50,553 nt of DNA, from contig DATJXN010000120.1 in the NCBI GenBank assembly GCA_035500095.1, positions 1-50,553 on the forward strand, read 5' to 3'. Within the stretch, counting starts at the first letter, position 1. Every line of letters begins with the position of its first letter. A program made the translations under genes and the position numbers. Shown piece by piece: positions 17,309 to 25,762 of the stretch. Origin of the DNA: Candidatus Binataceae bacterium. Lineage in GTDB: Bacteria; Desulfobacterota; Binatia; Binatales; Binataceae. The notes below the pieces were generated by a model, which did not search any database, was not told the DNA's origin, and worked only from the letters and a program-made list of their open reading frames with translations.

Positions 17309-18082
17309 ATGCGCAGGAAGATGCTCGCCGGAAACTGGAAGATGAATCTGACGCCGCTTGAGGCGCGCAAGCTCATCCGCGCGCTCCGGGCCGAGATCGA
17401 TCCCGAGGCCGCAACGCTCGCGCGCGACCGCGACGTCCTGGTCGCGCCGGCCGCGATCGCGCTCGCCGCCGCCGTGCAAGAACTCGCCGGGTCGAACATC
17501 GCGCTCGCCGCGCAGAACATGCACTACGAGGACAAGGGCGCGTTCACCGGCGAAGTATCGGCGCCGATGCTCAAGGCGGCCGGCGTCACCCACGTGATCC
17601 TAGGTCATTCCGAGCGGCGTCACGTCTTCGGCGAAGGCGACGAGCTGATAAATCGCAAGGTCCTGGCCGCGGTGAAGCATCGCCTGGTGCCGATCCTCTG
17701 CGTCGGCGAGACCCAGGAGGAGCACGACGGCGGGCATACGACGACGGTGGTGCTGCGCCAGACGCAAAACGGCCTTGCCGGGCTCGACGGGCGCGAGGCC
17801 GCGCGCGCGATTATCGCTTACGAGCCGGTATGGGCGATCGGCACCGGACGCACCGCGACACCGGCGCAGGCTTCGCTCGCGCATGGCGTGATTCGCGAGG
17901 CGATCCGCGACAATTTCGGCCCGGAATGCGCCGCTGCGGTGCGGATCTTATATGGTGGGAGCGTCACGCCTGAAAATGTTGACGGGCTCATCTCAAGCCA
18001 CGATATTGACGGGGCTTTGGTCGGCGGGGCAAGCTTAAAGGCTGACTCGTTCGCGCGCATCGTGCGGGCGGGAGTGGGCTGA
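17309..18082 (+). CDS. tpiA: Triosephosphate isomerase
   Basis: The 257-residue protein interconverts dihydroxyacetone phosphate and glyceraldehyde 3-phosphate. AGNWKMN near the N-terminus carries the catalytic Asn and Lys, LGHSERR carries the catalytic His, AYEPVWAIGTG carries the catalytic Glu, and YGGSVTPEN and GGASL form the phosphate site. ATG 17309 is chosen over the TTG at 17288 because GGAGAGAG lies just upstream. It is followed 38 bp later by secG. Confidence 0.97.
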   Translation: MRRKMLAGNWKMNLTPLEARKLIRALRAEIDPEAATLARDRDVLVAPAAIALAAAVQELAGSNIALAAQNMHYEDKGAFTGEVSAPMLKAAGVTHVILGHSERRHVFGEGDELINRKVLAAVKHRLVPILCVGETQEEHDGGHTTTVVLRQTQNGLAGLDGREAARAIIAYEPVWAIGTGRTATPAQASLAHGVIREAIRDNFGPECAAAVRILYGGSVTPENVDGLISSHDIDGALVGGASLKADSFARIVRAGVG

Positions 18083-18120
18083 GCTCACAAGTCTATCAGG
18101 ACCCGGGTTTATAAAATTCG

Positions 18121-18564
18121 ATGGTTGCGATCGTTGTCGGGATTCACGTCGTTGTCTGCCTCGCGCTGATCGTCGTGATCCTGCTCCAGCAGGGTAAGGG
18201 CGCCGAAATCGGCGCGGTATTCGGCGGCTCGAGCCAGACCGTATTCGGCGCGACCGGCGCGGGCAACGTGCTGACCAAGGCGACGTGGACAATGGCCGCG
18301 ATATTTTTCGCGACCTCGATTTTCCTGGCCTACGCCTCGACGCGGCGCTTCACGGGCAGTATCTTCGGCTCCGGCGCGGGATTGAATCGCAAGGTGGTTT
18401 ATCCGTCGAAGCCGGTCGTGCCGCCGGCGCCGGGAGTCCCGACTGCGCCGGCGAATCCGGCCGCTCCGGCTGTGCCGGCGAGCGCTCCGCTCCATGCGGC
18501 GCCGGCTGCTCCGGCAGCGCCTGCAGCACCTGCCGGGCCGGTTGCTCCGAAGCACGGGTCATAG
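18121..18564 (+). CDS. secG: Preprotein translocase subunit SecG with long Ala-Pro tail
   Basis: SecG is the small auxiliary subunit of the SecYEG channel. Residues 1-75 have the two membrane helices and the conserved linker VILLQQGKGAEIGAVFGGSSQTVFG. Residues about 95-147 are an Ala/Pro-rich tail (PAAPAVPASAPL and similar), which makes the protein about twice the usual core length. It is the last protein gene of the gap-pgk-tpiA-secG run and is followed by tRNA-Leu, an arrangement common in Gram-negative bacteria. Confidence 0.94.
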   Translation: MVAIVVGIHVVVCLALIVVILLQQGKGAEIGAVFGGSSQTVFGATGAGNVLTKATWTMAAIFFATSIFLAYASTRRFTGSIFGSGAGLNRKVVYPSKPVVPPAPGVPTAPANPAAPAVPASAPLHAAPAAPAAPAAPAGPVAPKHGS

Positions 18565-18693
18565 GCAAAACCGCGCCGGTGGTGTGATAATCTGATGTTG
18601 CGAGCGCCGCATGTAAGGCGCGAAAGAAATGAGTGACCGGGCCGCGGATCGTCGCGGCCGATAGTTTTGAGGCTGCACCAGGATGCGGCCCGT

Positions 18694-18779
18694 GCGCGGG
18701 TGGTGGAATGGCAGACACGCGAGTTTGAGGGGCTCGTGGTAGAAATACCGTGCGGGTTCAAGTCCCGCTCCGCGCACCA
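18694..18779 (+). tRNA. tRNA-Leu (anticodon GAG), CCA encoded
   Basis: The 86-nt sequence folds as a class II tRNA. The acceptor stem GCGCGGG pairs with TCCGCGC (one G-T pair), with discriminator A and an encoded CCA. TGGTGGAATGGCAGACAC forms the D arm. The anticodon stem CGAGT/GCTCG holds loop TTGAGGG with anticodon GAG at 18727-18729. A long variable arm (GGTA-GAAA-TACC) and the T arm GCGGG-TTCAAGT-CCCGC follow. It reads CUC and CUU codons. It lies 129 bp downstream of secG. Confidence 0.96.
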
Positions 18780-18805
18780 GTCTTAGACCTGCCGCACACA
18801 AGGCA

Positions 18806-18826
18806 GTTCTGACAAACGTTCAGAAC
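18806..18826. other. Hairpin between tRNA-Leu and the radical SAM gene
   Basis: GTTCTGA and TCAGAAC form a perfect 7-bp stem with a 7-nt loop, 27 nt after the tRNA. There is no T-run on either side, so it may be a processing or termination signal for either strand, or incidental. Confidence 0.3.
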
Positions 18827-18890
18827 CGCCTCGATCTCCACCCTCGCCATCGTCCAAGTCTGGGCAGGAACAAGTCTGGGGAGAGCATTG

Positions 18891-19889
18891 TTAGCGGACG
18901 CCGAGCGAGAGCTGCGTGCCGCGCGCCATCGCGGGCGCCGCGGCGCGCGCCGGTTCGCGGCGGTCGCGATGCTCGACCTTGAAACCGTGCTTGGCGCGGA
19001 TCCGGTCGAAGATCGAGCCGATCCGTTCGTCATACGCGCGCGGCGCGTACACCGCGCGCGCATAGAACTCGTCAATCCGAGGGGCGACTTCGGGGAAATG
19101 CTCCTTGACGAACGGGATGAAGCGGCGGGCGGCCGCGGGCTTGAGAAACAGGGAACGCCACCAAACCGCGCTTGCGCCCGCGCGGCGCGCCGCGCGCACC
19201 ACGCTTTCGATCGCCGCCGGGGCGTCGGTCAAGCCGGGAATAACCGGCATCATTAACAGATTGCATCGAATACCCGCGCGGCTCAGCTCGGCGAGCGCGC
19301 GCAGGCGCAGCCCGGGACGCGGCGCGCGCGGCTCGAGCGTACGCTGGAGACGGTGGTTGAGCGTCATCAGCGAGAAGTTGACGCTTATCTTCGACCGAGA
19401 GTTGATCGCGCGGAGAAGGTCGAGGTCGCGCACCACCAGCGCGGACTTGGTGGTGATCGAAAGCTCGAGCCCGCCGAGTTGCGCGAACACTTCGAGCATC
19501 GAGCGCGTAAGCCCGTACTTGCGCTCGGCCGGCTGGTAGGGATCGGTCGCCGTTCCGATCGCAATCGGGTCCGAGCCGAGCGGCGTGCGCGAAAGCGTGT
19601 GCGCCAGCACCTGCGCGGCCATCCGTTTGACGAAGATGCGCCGCTCGAAATCCATCGGATCGCGCAGTTCCAGGAACTCATGCGTGTAGCGCGCGTAACA
19701 GTAAACGCATCCGAACTCGCATCCGCGGTACGGGTTGATCGTCCATCGAAACGGCATCCGCGGATTCTCGCAGCGGTTCAAGACGGTGCGGACTGGCATC
19801 TCGACGAACTCGACATCGCGGACAGGGGGGAGCGCGGCGGCCGGGTCATAGAAGGGGTCGTCGAACAGCGCCGATGACACGAGCTTCAT
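18891..19889 (-). CDS. Radical SAM protein, PA0069/SplB-like family
   Basis: The 332-residue protein carries the radical SAM cluster motif Cys57-x3-Cys61-x2-Cys64 in RGCEFGCVYCYAR, preceded by NPYRGCEFG, which is typical of the PA0069-type group related to spore photoproduct lyase. GTATDPYQPAERKY and the LITTKS-type strand fit the same group. The substrate is unknown. The start ATG 19889 is chosen because a consensus -35 (TTGACA) and a -10-like GAAACT place the transcription start at about this ATG; upstream in-frame starts (19952, 19958) would lie upstream of that transcript. No Shine-Dalgarno is visible. Divergent from a universal stress protein gene. Confidence 0.85.
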   Translation of the reverse strand: MKLVSSALFDDPFYDPAAALPPVRDVEFVEMPVRTVLNRCENPRMPFRWTINPYRGCEFGCVYCYARYTHEFLELRDPMDFERRIFVKRMAAQVLAHTLSRTPLGSDPIAIGTATDPYQPAERKYGLTRSMLEVFAQLGGLELSITTKSALVVRDLDLLRAINSRSKISVNFSLMTLNHRLQRTLEPRAPRPGLRLRALAELSRAGIRCNLLMMPVIPGLTDAPAAIESVVRAARRAGASAVWWRSLFLKPAAARRFIPFVKEHFPEVAPRIDEFYARAVYAPRAYDERIGSIFDRIRAKHGFKVEHRDRREPARAAAPAMARGTQLSLGVR

Positions 19890-19895
19890 CGGCTT

Positions 19896-19924
19896 AGTTT
19901 CGTTTTTTATTCGCCATCTGTCAA
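19896..19924 (-). promoter_or_regulatory. Sigma-70-type promoter of the radical SAM gene, probably leaderless
   Basis: On the minus strand TTGACA (19924-19919) is followed after 17 nt by GAAACT (19901-19896). The predicted transcription start falls at about 19889, the A of the ATG. The -35 is perfect; the -10 matches three of six positions including A2 and T6. Confidence 0.5.
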
Positions 19925-20007
19925 GGGCGGCCGTGGCGGCTGGAGAAGGCATTTCCACTTCGATACATCATAATGAAGAACTCCAGCGCGCACGCAGCGG
20001 AGGGCCA

Positions 20008-20502
20008 ATGTCATATCCGTTCAGGAAAATTCTCTGTCCGGTACAGTTCGACGAGTCCGAGCAGAACGCGCTGGACCTGGCCGCGCAAATGGCCAAGGAT
20101 ATCGACGCGACGATCTATCTGCTGCACGTCGTGCTGATCCTGCCCAGGATTGGCGCGCCCGATGCGATGGAGGCGTCGCAGGGTCGCACCGGAGACGATG
20201 CGCGCCTCAGGTTGCAAAAACTGGCCGACGACAGGCTCGCCGGGCTCAAATCGGAAGTTATCACGCGCGTGGCGGGGCCGGGCGAAGTCGCGAGGGCCGT
20301 GCTAGAAGTGGCGACGGAGTTGGATACCGACCTTATCCTGCTTAAAACTCACGGGCGCACGGGGCTTGCCCACTTCATCATGGGCAGCGTGGCCGAGCAG
20401 ATCGTGCGGCGGGCGCATTGCGCGGTGCTGACGCTGACTTCGGCTGCCAAGGAGCGGCACAGCGGGCTAAGCGCGCGCCTGAGCGGCGGCGGCCGCGCGT
20501 AA
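20008..20502 (+). CDS. Universal stress protein, single domain
   Basis: The 164-residue protein has a UspA fold: KILCPVQFDESEQNALDLA at the start and the nucleotide-binding signature THGRTGLAHFIMGSVAEQI near residues 118-136 (G-x2-G-x6-7-GS). Presence of this motif suggests ATP binding. ATG 20008 is preceded by GGAGGG at 19999-20004. The upstream frame to 19933 lacks a Shine-Dalgarno. A CATAAT -10-like box at 19969-19974 precedes the gene but no good -35 was seen. A second, double-domain USP lies at 36.5 kb. Confidence 0.9.
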   Translation: MSYPFRKILCPVQFDESEQNALDLAAQMAKDIDATIYLLHVVLILPRIGAPDAMEASQGRTGDDARLRLQKLADDRLAGLKSEVITRVAGPGEVARAVLEVATELDTDLILLKTHGRTGLAHFIMGSVAEQIVRRAHCAVLTLTSAAKERHSGLSARLSGGGRA

Positions 20503-20525
20503 CGAGCGTCGCGCGGTATGGTTCG

Positions 20526-21548
20526 TTACGGCAGCGCCACCAGGTCGTAGGCTGCGGGCAGACGTTCGCCGATAACCATCGCGCTCGCGGCCCCCTCGCG
20601 CATCCGGATCACCAGTCCGTCGGTCGTAAGCGCGAAGAACGCGCCCTCGCTCTCCGGGTCGGCCCTAAACCGCATCACCATCCCGCGCTCGGGCAGCGTA
20701 TCGTCGCCAAGCGCCTCGAAGCTCTCGCCTCCGTCCAGGCTGCGGAACATCACCGCGTCCGCGCCGCTCGGCCCGGCAGACCATGACGGCGGCGGGCCGG
20801 CCGCCGCGGCGGTGAACACACGGCTCATATCTCCGCGCGCAACGAACAGCGGCACGGTGTAGCTGCGACAAAAGCCGCGCTTGATCCTGCTCCACGACGC
20901 GCCGCGGTTCTCCGAGAGGTAGAAGCCCGCGCCGGTAGTCGCGTAGAGGCGTCTTCGATCCTGCGGATCGACCGCGATGCAGTGGATGTCCTCATAGATG
21001 CCCTTGTTCAGCAGTTCGAAGCTCTCGCCGCGGTCGCTCGAGCGCGCGACGCCGCCCTCCTCGACGCCAACATACATGGTCATCGCGTCGTGCGGGTCGA
21101 AGGCGATCGCGCGGACGTGGGGGATGTGCGGCGATGGTGGAAAGCTCCAGCGCTCGCGCCCCGGCAGTTTGAGGAAATCCGCGCACTCGCGAAACGTGCG
21201 GCCGTGATCGAGGCTGTGGAGAAGCCGCGCGTGCGAGGTGCCGATAAAAAGCTCGCCCGGCCCGTCGGGCGGCACGGCAACGGCCCAGACGTCCTCGTTG
21301 CGCGCAATGCCGGGCGTGATATCGGCCCAGGCGCGGCCGCCGTCGTTCGAGCGCGCGAGCGCGACCCGCCCTCGCGCGCTGCCCATGTGCGCGTCGGCCA
21401 TGGAGCCGGCGTAAATCGTTCCCGGATCGCGGCAGTCCTGCGCCATGCACCACACCGACGGCGGATCCGCGAGCACCATCAGCGGCTTGCCCTTGTGCTC
21501 GGCGTCGAGGAGCACGATCCCCTTGGACGTACCCACGCAGAGTTTCAT
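20526..21548 (-). CDS. BNR/Asp-box beta-propeller protein (sialidase/YCF48-like fold)
   Basis: The 340-residue protein carries at least five Asp-box repeats of the form S-x-D-x-G-x-x-[WF]: SNDGGRAW, SLDHGRTF, SSDRGESF, SENRGASW and SLDGGESF. They are spaced as in six- to seven-bladed propellers of the sialidase/photosystem-stability (YCF48) type. No signal peptide is seen from ATG 21548, which has a G-rich Shine-Dalgarno upstream; the N-terminus MKLCVGTSKGIVLLD is itself the first strand, so the protein is probably cytoplasmic. No catalytic sialidase Arg triad can be assigned. Function unknown. Confidence 0.82.
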   Translation of the reverse strand: MKLCVGTSKGIVLLDAEHKGKPLMVLADPPSVWCMAQDCRDPGTIYAGSMADAHMGSARGRVALARSNDGGRAWADITPGIARNEDVWAVAVPPDGPGELFIGTSHARLLHSLDHGRTFRECADFLKLPGRERWSFPPSPHIPHVRAIAFDPHDAMTMYVGVEEGGVARSSDRGESFELLNKGIYEDIHCIAVDPQDRRRLYATTGAGFYLSENRGASWSRIKRGFCRSYTVPLFVARGDMSRVFTAAAAGPPPSWSAGPSGADAVMFRSLDGGESFEALGDDTLPERGMVMRFRADPESEGAFFALTTDGLVIRMREGAASAMVIGERLPAAYDLVALP

Positions 21549-21667
21549 CTTCGCCCCTTCCCCCTTATGGCGCGCGGTGTCTCGCACCGCATCGCGGCTT
21601 CCAAATCCTATGTCGCGGGTGCCGCAAAAGCATCAGCGGCCCCGCTCCGGTATGGTCTTCCTTGTGC

Positions 21668-22603
21668 TTACGTAAGTTGTATCGAGGCGTGCAGGCGGCC
21701 CGCTGCGGCGAGTTCCGCCGGCGCGGCCTTTTTCGGACTCGAATCGAAGCGCACCCGCCGCACCACCATCGTGCCGCCCTCCAGCGCAACCCGCATCCCG
21801 GCGTCGTCGATTGATATGACTGTGCCCGATATCACCGTGCCGGCCGGGTTTTCGTTCCGCCGGTTTTCCAAAATCGGCTCGTAAAGGCGCAGCCGCTCGC
21901 CACCCGCATTCGCATATGCGCCCGGCTGCGGATCGCATCCGCGCACCAGGTTGAAGACCTCGCGCGCGCCACGTGCGAAATCGACCCGCGCATGCTCGTC
22001 GCGGCAGGGCGGCTCGTAGGTGGCGAGCCGTTCGTCTTGCGCGATTGCCGGCGCGCGCCCAGCCTTGATGAGGTCGATCGCCTCGCCCATCGTCTCGATG
22101 CCGAGCGGAAACAGCCGGTTGAAGTAGAGCGAGCCGACGGTATCTTCGTCACGGATGGGTTCGCTGCGCTGCAGCAGGACCGGTCCTGTGTCGATTCCCC
22201 TGTCGGGCCAGAACCAGGTCACGCCGGCCTCAGCGTCGCCCATGATCAGCGTCCAGTTGATCGCGCTGGCTCCGCGATGGCGCGGCAGGAGCGAAGGATG
22301 AAAGCAGATCGTCTTGTGCCGCGGCGCGTAGAGGATCCGCTCGGGCACGATCAGCGTGACGAAGGCCATCACCAAAAGCTCGGCGTCAAGCTCGCGGAAC
22401 TGATCGAAGACCTCGTCGGTCTTGAAGGTCGCGGGCTGGCTGAGCGGCAATCCAAGCGCGAGCGCCTTGGTCTTGAGCGGGTCGGGACGGCCGCCGGGCA
22501 GATCGGGCGGCGCGAAGACGTGGACGATTTCTTCGCCCCGCGAATGGAGCGCCTCCAAGGCGCGCTCGGCAAAGGCCGCCTGCCCGATGAGCGCGATGCG
22601 CAC
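21668..22603 (-). CDS. Formyltransferase family protein, 10-formyl-THF hydrolase-domain type
   Basis: The 311-residue protein has the fold of methionyl-tRNA formyltransferase. The motif FHPSLLPRHRGASAINW with His102 and GIDTG with Asp138 (36 residues apart, as for His108/Asp144 of E. coli Fmt) supply the catalytic pair. The SAINW segment and the FAPPDLPGGRPDPL region resemble the N-terminal hydrolase domain of 10-formyltetrahydrofolate dehydrogenase more than true Fmt. A C-terminal OB-like domain follows (about 220-305). Start GTG 22603 has GGAGG 9 nt upstream. It could act on tRNA, folate or a sugar nucleotide; no def gene is adjacent. Confidence 0.82.
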   Translation of the reverse strand: MRIALIGQAAFAERALEALHSRGEEIVHVFAPPDLPGGRPDPLKTKALALGLPLSQPATFKTDEVFDQFRELDAELLVMAFVTLIVPERILYAPRHKTICFHPSLLPRHRGASAINWTLIMGDAEAGVTWFWPDRGIDTGPVLLQRSEPIRDEDTVGSLYFNRLFPLGIETMGEAIDLIKAGRAPAIAQDERLATYEPPCRDEHARVDFARGAREVFNLVRGCDPQPGAYANAGGERLRLYEPILENRRNENPAGTVISGTVISIDDAGMRVALEGGTMVVRRVRFDSSPKKAAPAELAAAGRLHASIQLT

Positions 22604-22883
22604 CGCTCTAAACCTCCGCTCCCAATCTACGCACCGATGTCCGGCACTGGGGCCACGCTACCAAATAGAGCGCTCCCTGGCACGCGCGCGCGCTATCCGC
22701 GCGGCGCGTTCGTCCACAGCACCCCGCGGGTTGGCGCGCGCGGGTGTTCCCGGTGTATAGGTGGGGCGCCAAAAGGTATCGGAAGAATCGGCGGCGGGGA
22801 GAACAGCGAGGTCGGACTAAAGCCGTTGCCGGCCGGCCACGGCGCGATCCCGGCCCCACTAAAGGCGAAAAGGAGCGACACCG

Positions 22884-23780
22884 ATGCGAAAGGACATCGA
22901 GATCAACGCCGAGGGAACGATTTTGCGCGGATGGTTCTACACGCCCGATCGCCAAAGCGGCAAGGCGCCGGCGATCGTGATGGCGCACGGCTTTTCCGCC
23001 GTCAAGGAGATGTACCTCGACCGCTTCGCCGAGTGCTTCTCGGCCGCCGGCCTCGCCGCGGTGGTGTTCGACAACCGCAACTTCGGCGCGAGCGACGGCC
23101 AGCCGCACCAGGAGATCGACCCGTGGGCGCAGGTGCGCGACTATCGCCACGTGATCACGTGGACGCGAGCGCAGCGCGAGGTCAACTCCGAGCGCGTCGG
23201 CGTGTGGGGTTCGAGCTACTCCGGCGGCCATGCGCTAGTGGTCGGCGCAATCGACCGGCGGGTCAAATGCGTAGTCTCGCAGGTGCCGCTCATCAGCGGC
23301 TACCGCAACGTCCAGCGCCTCGTGCGGCCCGACTTTCTCGGCCCGCTGCGCGCGCAGCTCGACGCCGACCGCGAAGCGCGCTTCCGCGGCGAGCCGCCCG
23401 CGATGATCCCGGTGGTCGCGGCCGATCCGCTCGCGCCCTCGGCCCTGCCCACCCCCGATTCCTACCAGTGGTTCACCGACACTGGCCGCGAGCGCGCCAA
23501 GGCCTGGCGCAACGAGGTCACGCTGCGCACGCTCGAGATGCTGATGGAGTACGAGCCCGGAAGCTACATCGCCAAGATCAGCCCGACGCCGCTGATGCTG
23601 GTCGTCGCCACGGGCGATACGCTGGCCGCCGCCGACATGGCGATCGCGGCTTACAACGAGGCGCTCGAGCCCAAGCGGCTGGTGCTGCTCGACGGCGGCC
23701 ACTTCGACGCGTACGTCAGCGATTTCGAGAAGGCGGCGTATCCGGCGCGCGACTGGTTCGTGACGCACCTGATGCGCTGA
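22884..23780 (+). CDS. Alpha/beta hydrolase of the YcjY/DltD-like (dienelactone hydrolase-related) group
   Basis: The 298-residue protein has an oxyanion region MAHGFSAVKEMYLD (about 33-46), the nucleophile elbow GSSYSGG (about 111-117), a late Asp (VVATGDTLAAAD) and the catalytic His in LLDGGHFDAY. FDNRNFGASDGQP is typical of the cytoplasmic YcjY-type hydrolases. ATG 22884 follows AAGGAG (22870-22875) by 8 nt. No signal peptide. Substrate unknown. The preceding 280 bp contain no other gene; a weak TTGGCG...TATAGG promoter-like pair lies around 22731-22761. Confidence 0.88.
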   Translation: MRKDIEINAEGTILRGWFYTPDRQSGKAPAIVMAHGFSAVKEMYLDRFAECFSAAGLAAVVFDNRNFGASDGQPHQEIDPWAQVRDYRHVITWTRAQREVNSERVGVWGSSYSGGHALVVGAIDRRVKCVVSQVPLISGYRNVQRLVRPDFLGPLRAQLDADREARFRGEPPAMIPVVAADPLAPSALPTPDSYQWFTDTGRERAKAWRNEVTLRTLEMLMEYEPGSYIAKISPTPLMLVVATGDTLAAADMAIAAYNEALEPKRLVLLDGGHFDAYVSDFEKAAYPARDWFVTHLMR

Positions 23781-23877
23781 GCGCGCGGCGCGCGCTACGC
23801 GGCCTGGCAATTTTCGAAAAGGGGCGCCGCTTTGCTTGCAGCGAATACCTAAATCCGTCCGGCGCGCGCCGCATGCG

Positions 23878-25755
23878 ATGCTCCGGCTGCTTGGCTGCGC
23901 GCTCGCGCTGTCGCTCGGATTTGCGGCTGCGCGGCCTTGTCAGGCTGAGGCGCAGACGGCGGTTCGTCCGTCGCGGATCTTGCCCGCGCGGATCTTCGTC
24001 CTGATGGTATGGGACGGTCTGCGGCCCGATTTTGTGACCGCCGAGCGCACGCCGAACCTGTTCGCGATGGCAAACGGAGGAGTGCGCTTCGCGCGGCAGC
24101 ATTCGGTCTACCCGACGATCACGATGGTTGACGCGGCGGCGCTCGCGACCGGCACGCCGCCCGGCACGACGGCGATTCTCGGCGACGAGGTGTCGCTCGC
24201 GCGGCGGCTTGGCGCGCACAAGATCGCGCTTGCGCCGGATGACGCGTGGGCGAAGGAGCCGGTCAACCTGGAAAACTCGGCCGCGCTCGCGGCGCTCAAC
24301 GGGCCGAAGTTTTTCAACGGCGCGTTGCTCGGCTCCGAATCGATCGGGCAGCAGGTGCGGCGCGCGGGCGGCTACCTCGCGATCGTCGGCAAGCGGGGGC
24401 CGACGTTTCTCTTCGACGACAGCGTCTCGGGCGACGCGGCGCCCGGCGGTCCGATCGATGCGGGCAAATACATTTTTGTGAGCGACGACCTTCTGGCGCC
24501 GCCTTCGCTCAATGGCGCGCTGGCGCCCGCGCCGCCCGATGCGAAAAGCGAGAGCGTGGCCGACGGCATGCGCGACACTTATTTCGCCCGCGTCGTGACC
24601 GAGCGGGCGCTGCCGGAAGCGCGGGACGCCGCGCTCGGCGGCCATCCGGCGCTGGTCGTCTTCTGGCAACACAATCCCGACCTCACGCAGCATCATCGCG
24701 GCCTCGGCACGCAGCCCAACCTCGATGCGCTCAAGCTATGCGACGCGAACCTCCAGAGCGTCCGCGCCGCGATCGCAAGGCTCGGCATCGCCGACCGCAC
24801 CGACCTGATGGTCATCTCGGACCACGGGTTCGCGACGATCCGCGCGATGGTGCCGCTTGCGCAGATGCTGATAGCCAAGGGGCTCAAGCAGTCGGCAACG
24901 AGCCGCGACATCACGGTCATGGCCAACGGCGGCACCGATTTGATCGATCTTTCCAGGGCGGCGTTCCCGACGATGGAATCACGGCGTGCGACGCTGCAGA
25001 AGATAACCGACTTCATCGAGGCGCAACCGTGGGCAGGGCCGCTTTTCACGCGGAGCGCGGACGAGGAGCGCGCGCTCGATGGCGCCGGCAAAACCTACGG
25101 CAAAGTGACAGTCGGCCACTCGGGATGGATCGACGGCACGTTCAGCCTCGACGTCGTCGCGATGATCGGGCGCGAGAATTATTTCGACGCGCCCGACCTG
25201 GTGGTCTCGTTTCGCGAACTGCCCGACGTGGATAATCGCGGACTCACCGGGCCGAACGCGCCTGTCTACGTACTCGACGCCAAGGGCGCATCGAGCGGCA
25301 GCACCGGAAAAAATCGCTCCGACGCCCTGGTCGTGCCGGTCAAGGGCGTGATGTACGCCGACGCCGGGGGATGGGGCGGCTTCACCACGGGGCTTGGCAT
25401 GCATGCGGCGGCAGGCGCGCGCGAGCTGCACAACTTCTGTGCGGCGGTCGGCCCGGATTTCCGCCGCGGCTTCGTCGATCCGTATCCGAGCGGCAATCTC
25501 GACATACGGGCGACGATCGCGCGGGCGATGGGTCTGCCGCCCGGAGAACAGGGCGCCGGCCGCGTGCTCGACGAGGCGCTGTCCGACAGGAAGTTCACCG
25601 GCTCAACGACGGAGTCGCGCATAACGGTCGGGCGAACGCTGCCGGCGCCCGCGGCGGCAACCGTCTCGACCACGCTGATTTTTTCGCAGGTAAGCGACGG
25701 GAAACGGCGATGGTCCTATCTTGACGGCGCCGAGTACAGCCAGAGCGGCAAGTAG
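23878..25755 (+). CDS. Secreted type I phosphodiesterase / nucleotide pyrophosphatase (alkaline phosphatase superfamily)
   Basis: The 625-residue protein starts at ATG 23878 with a signal peptide (MLRLLGCALALSLGFAAA). The two-metal site of the family is recognisable: Asp46 in VWDGLRPD, nucleophile Thr82 in YPTITMVDAAALATG, QHNPDLTQHHRG, ISDHGFA, and a late His in GHSGWIDG. It should hydrolyse phosphodiesters or phosphonates in the periplasm; the substrate is not predictable. TTG 23836 upstream would only lengthen the N-terminus. It converges on the MFS gene with a 7-bp gap. Confidence 0.88.
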   Translation: MLRLLGCALALSLGFAAARPCQAEAQTAVRPSRILPARIFVLMVWDGLRPDFVTAERTPNLFAMANGGVRFARQHSVYPTITMVDAAALATGTPPGTTAILGDEVSLARRLGAHKIALAPDDAWAKEPVNLENSAALAALNGPKFFNGALLGSESIGQQVRRAGGYLAIVGKRGPTFLFDDSVSGDAAPGGPIDAGKYIFVSDDLLAPPSLNGALAPAPPDAKSESVADGMRDTYFARVVTERALPEARDAALGGHPALVVFWQHNPDLTQHHRGLGTQPNLDALKLCDANLQSVRAAIARLGIADRTDLMVISDHGFATIRAMVPLAQMLIAKGLKQSATSRDITVMANGGTDLIDLSRAAFPTMESRRATLQKITDFIEAQPWAGPLFTRSADEERALDGAGKTYGKVTVGHSGWIDGTFSLDVVAMIGRENYFDAPDLVVSFRELPDVDNRGLTGPNAPVYVLDAKGASSGSTGKNRSDALVVPVKGVMYADAGGWGGFTTGLGMHAAAGARELHNFCAAVGPDFRRGFVDPYPSGNLDIRATIARAMGLPPGEQGAGRVLDEALSDRKFTGSTTESRITVGRTLPAPAAATVSTTLIFSQVSDGKRRWSYLDGAEYSQSGK

Positions 25756-25762
25756 GCGCCGA

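Noticed and set aside
18559..18801. Minus-strand open frame across tRNA-Leu
   Set aside because: The translation contains GAGLEPARYFYHEPLKL, the familiar artefact of reading antisense through tRNA-Leu.
22604..22883. Possible gene in the gap before the alpha/beta hydrolase
   Set aside because: Frames there are short and Arg-rich. Only weak promoter-like sequence was seen.
21992..24004. Long plus-strand open frame (670 codons) opposite the formyltransferase and running into the hydrolase gene
   Set aside because: It spans two real genes in other frames and has low-complexity Arg-rich composition with no motif.
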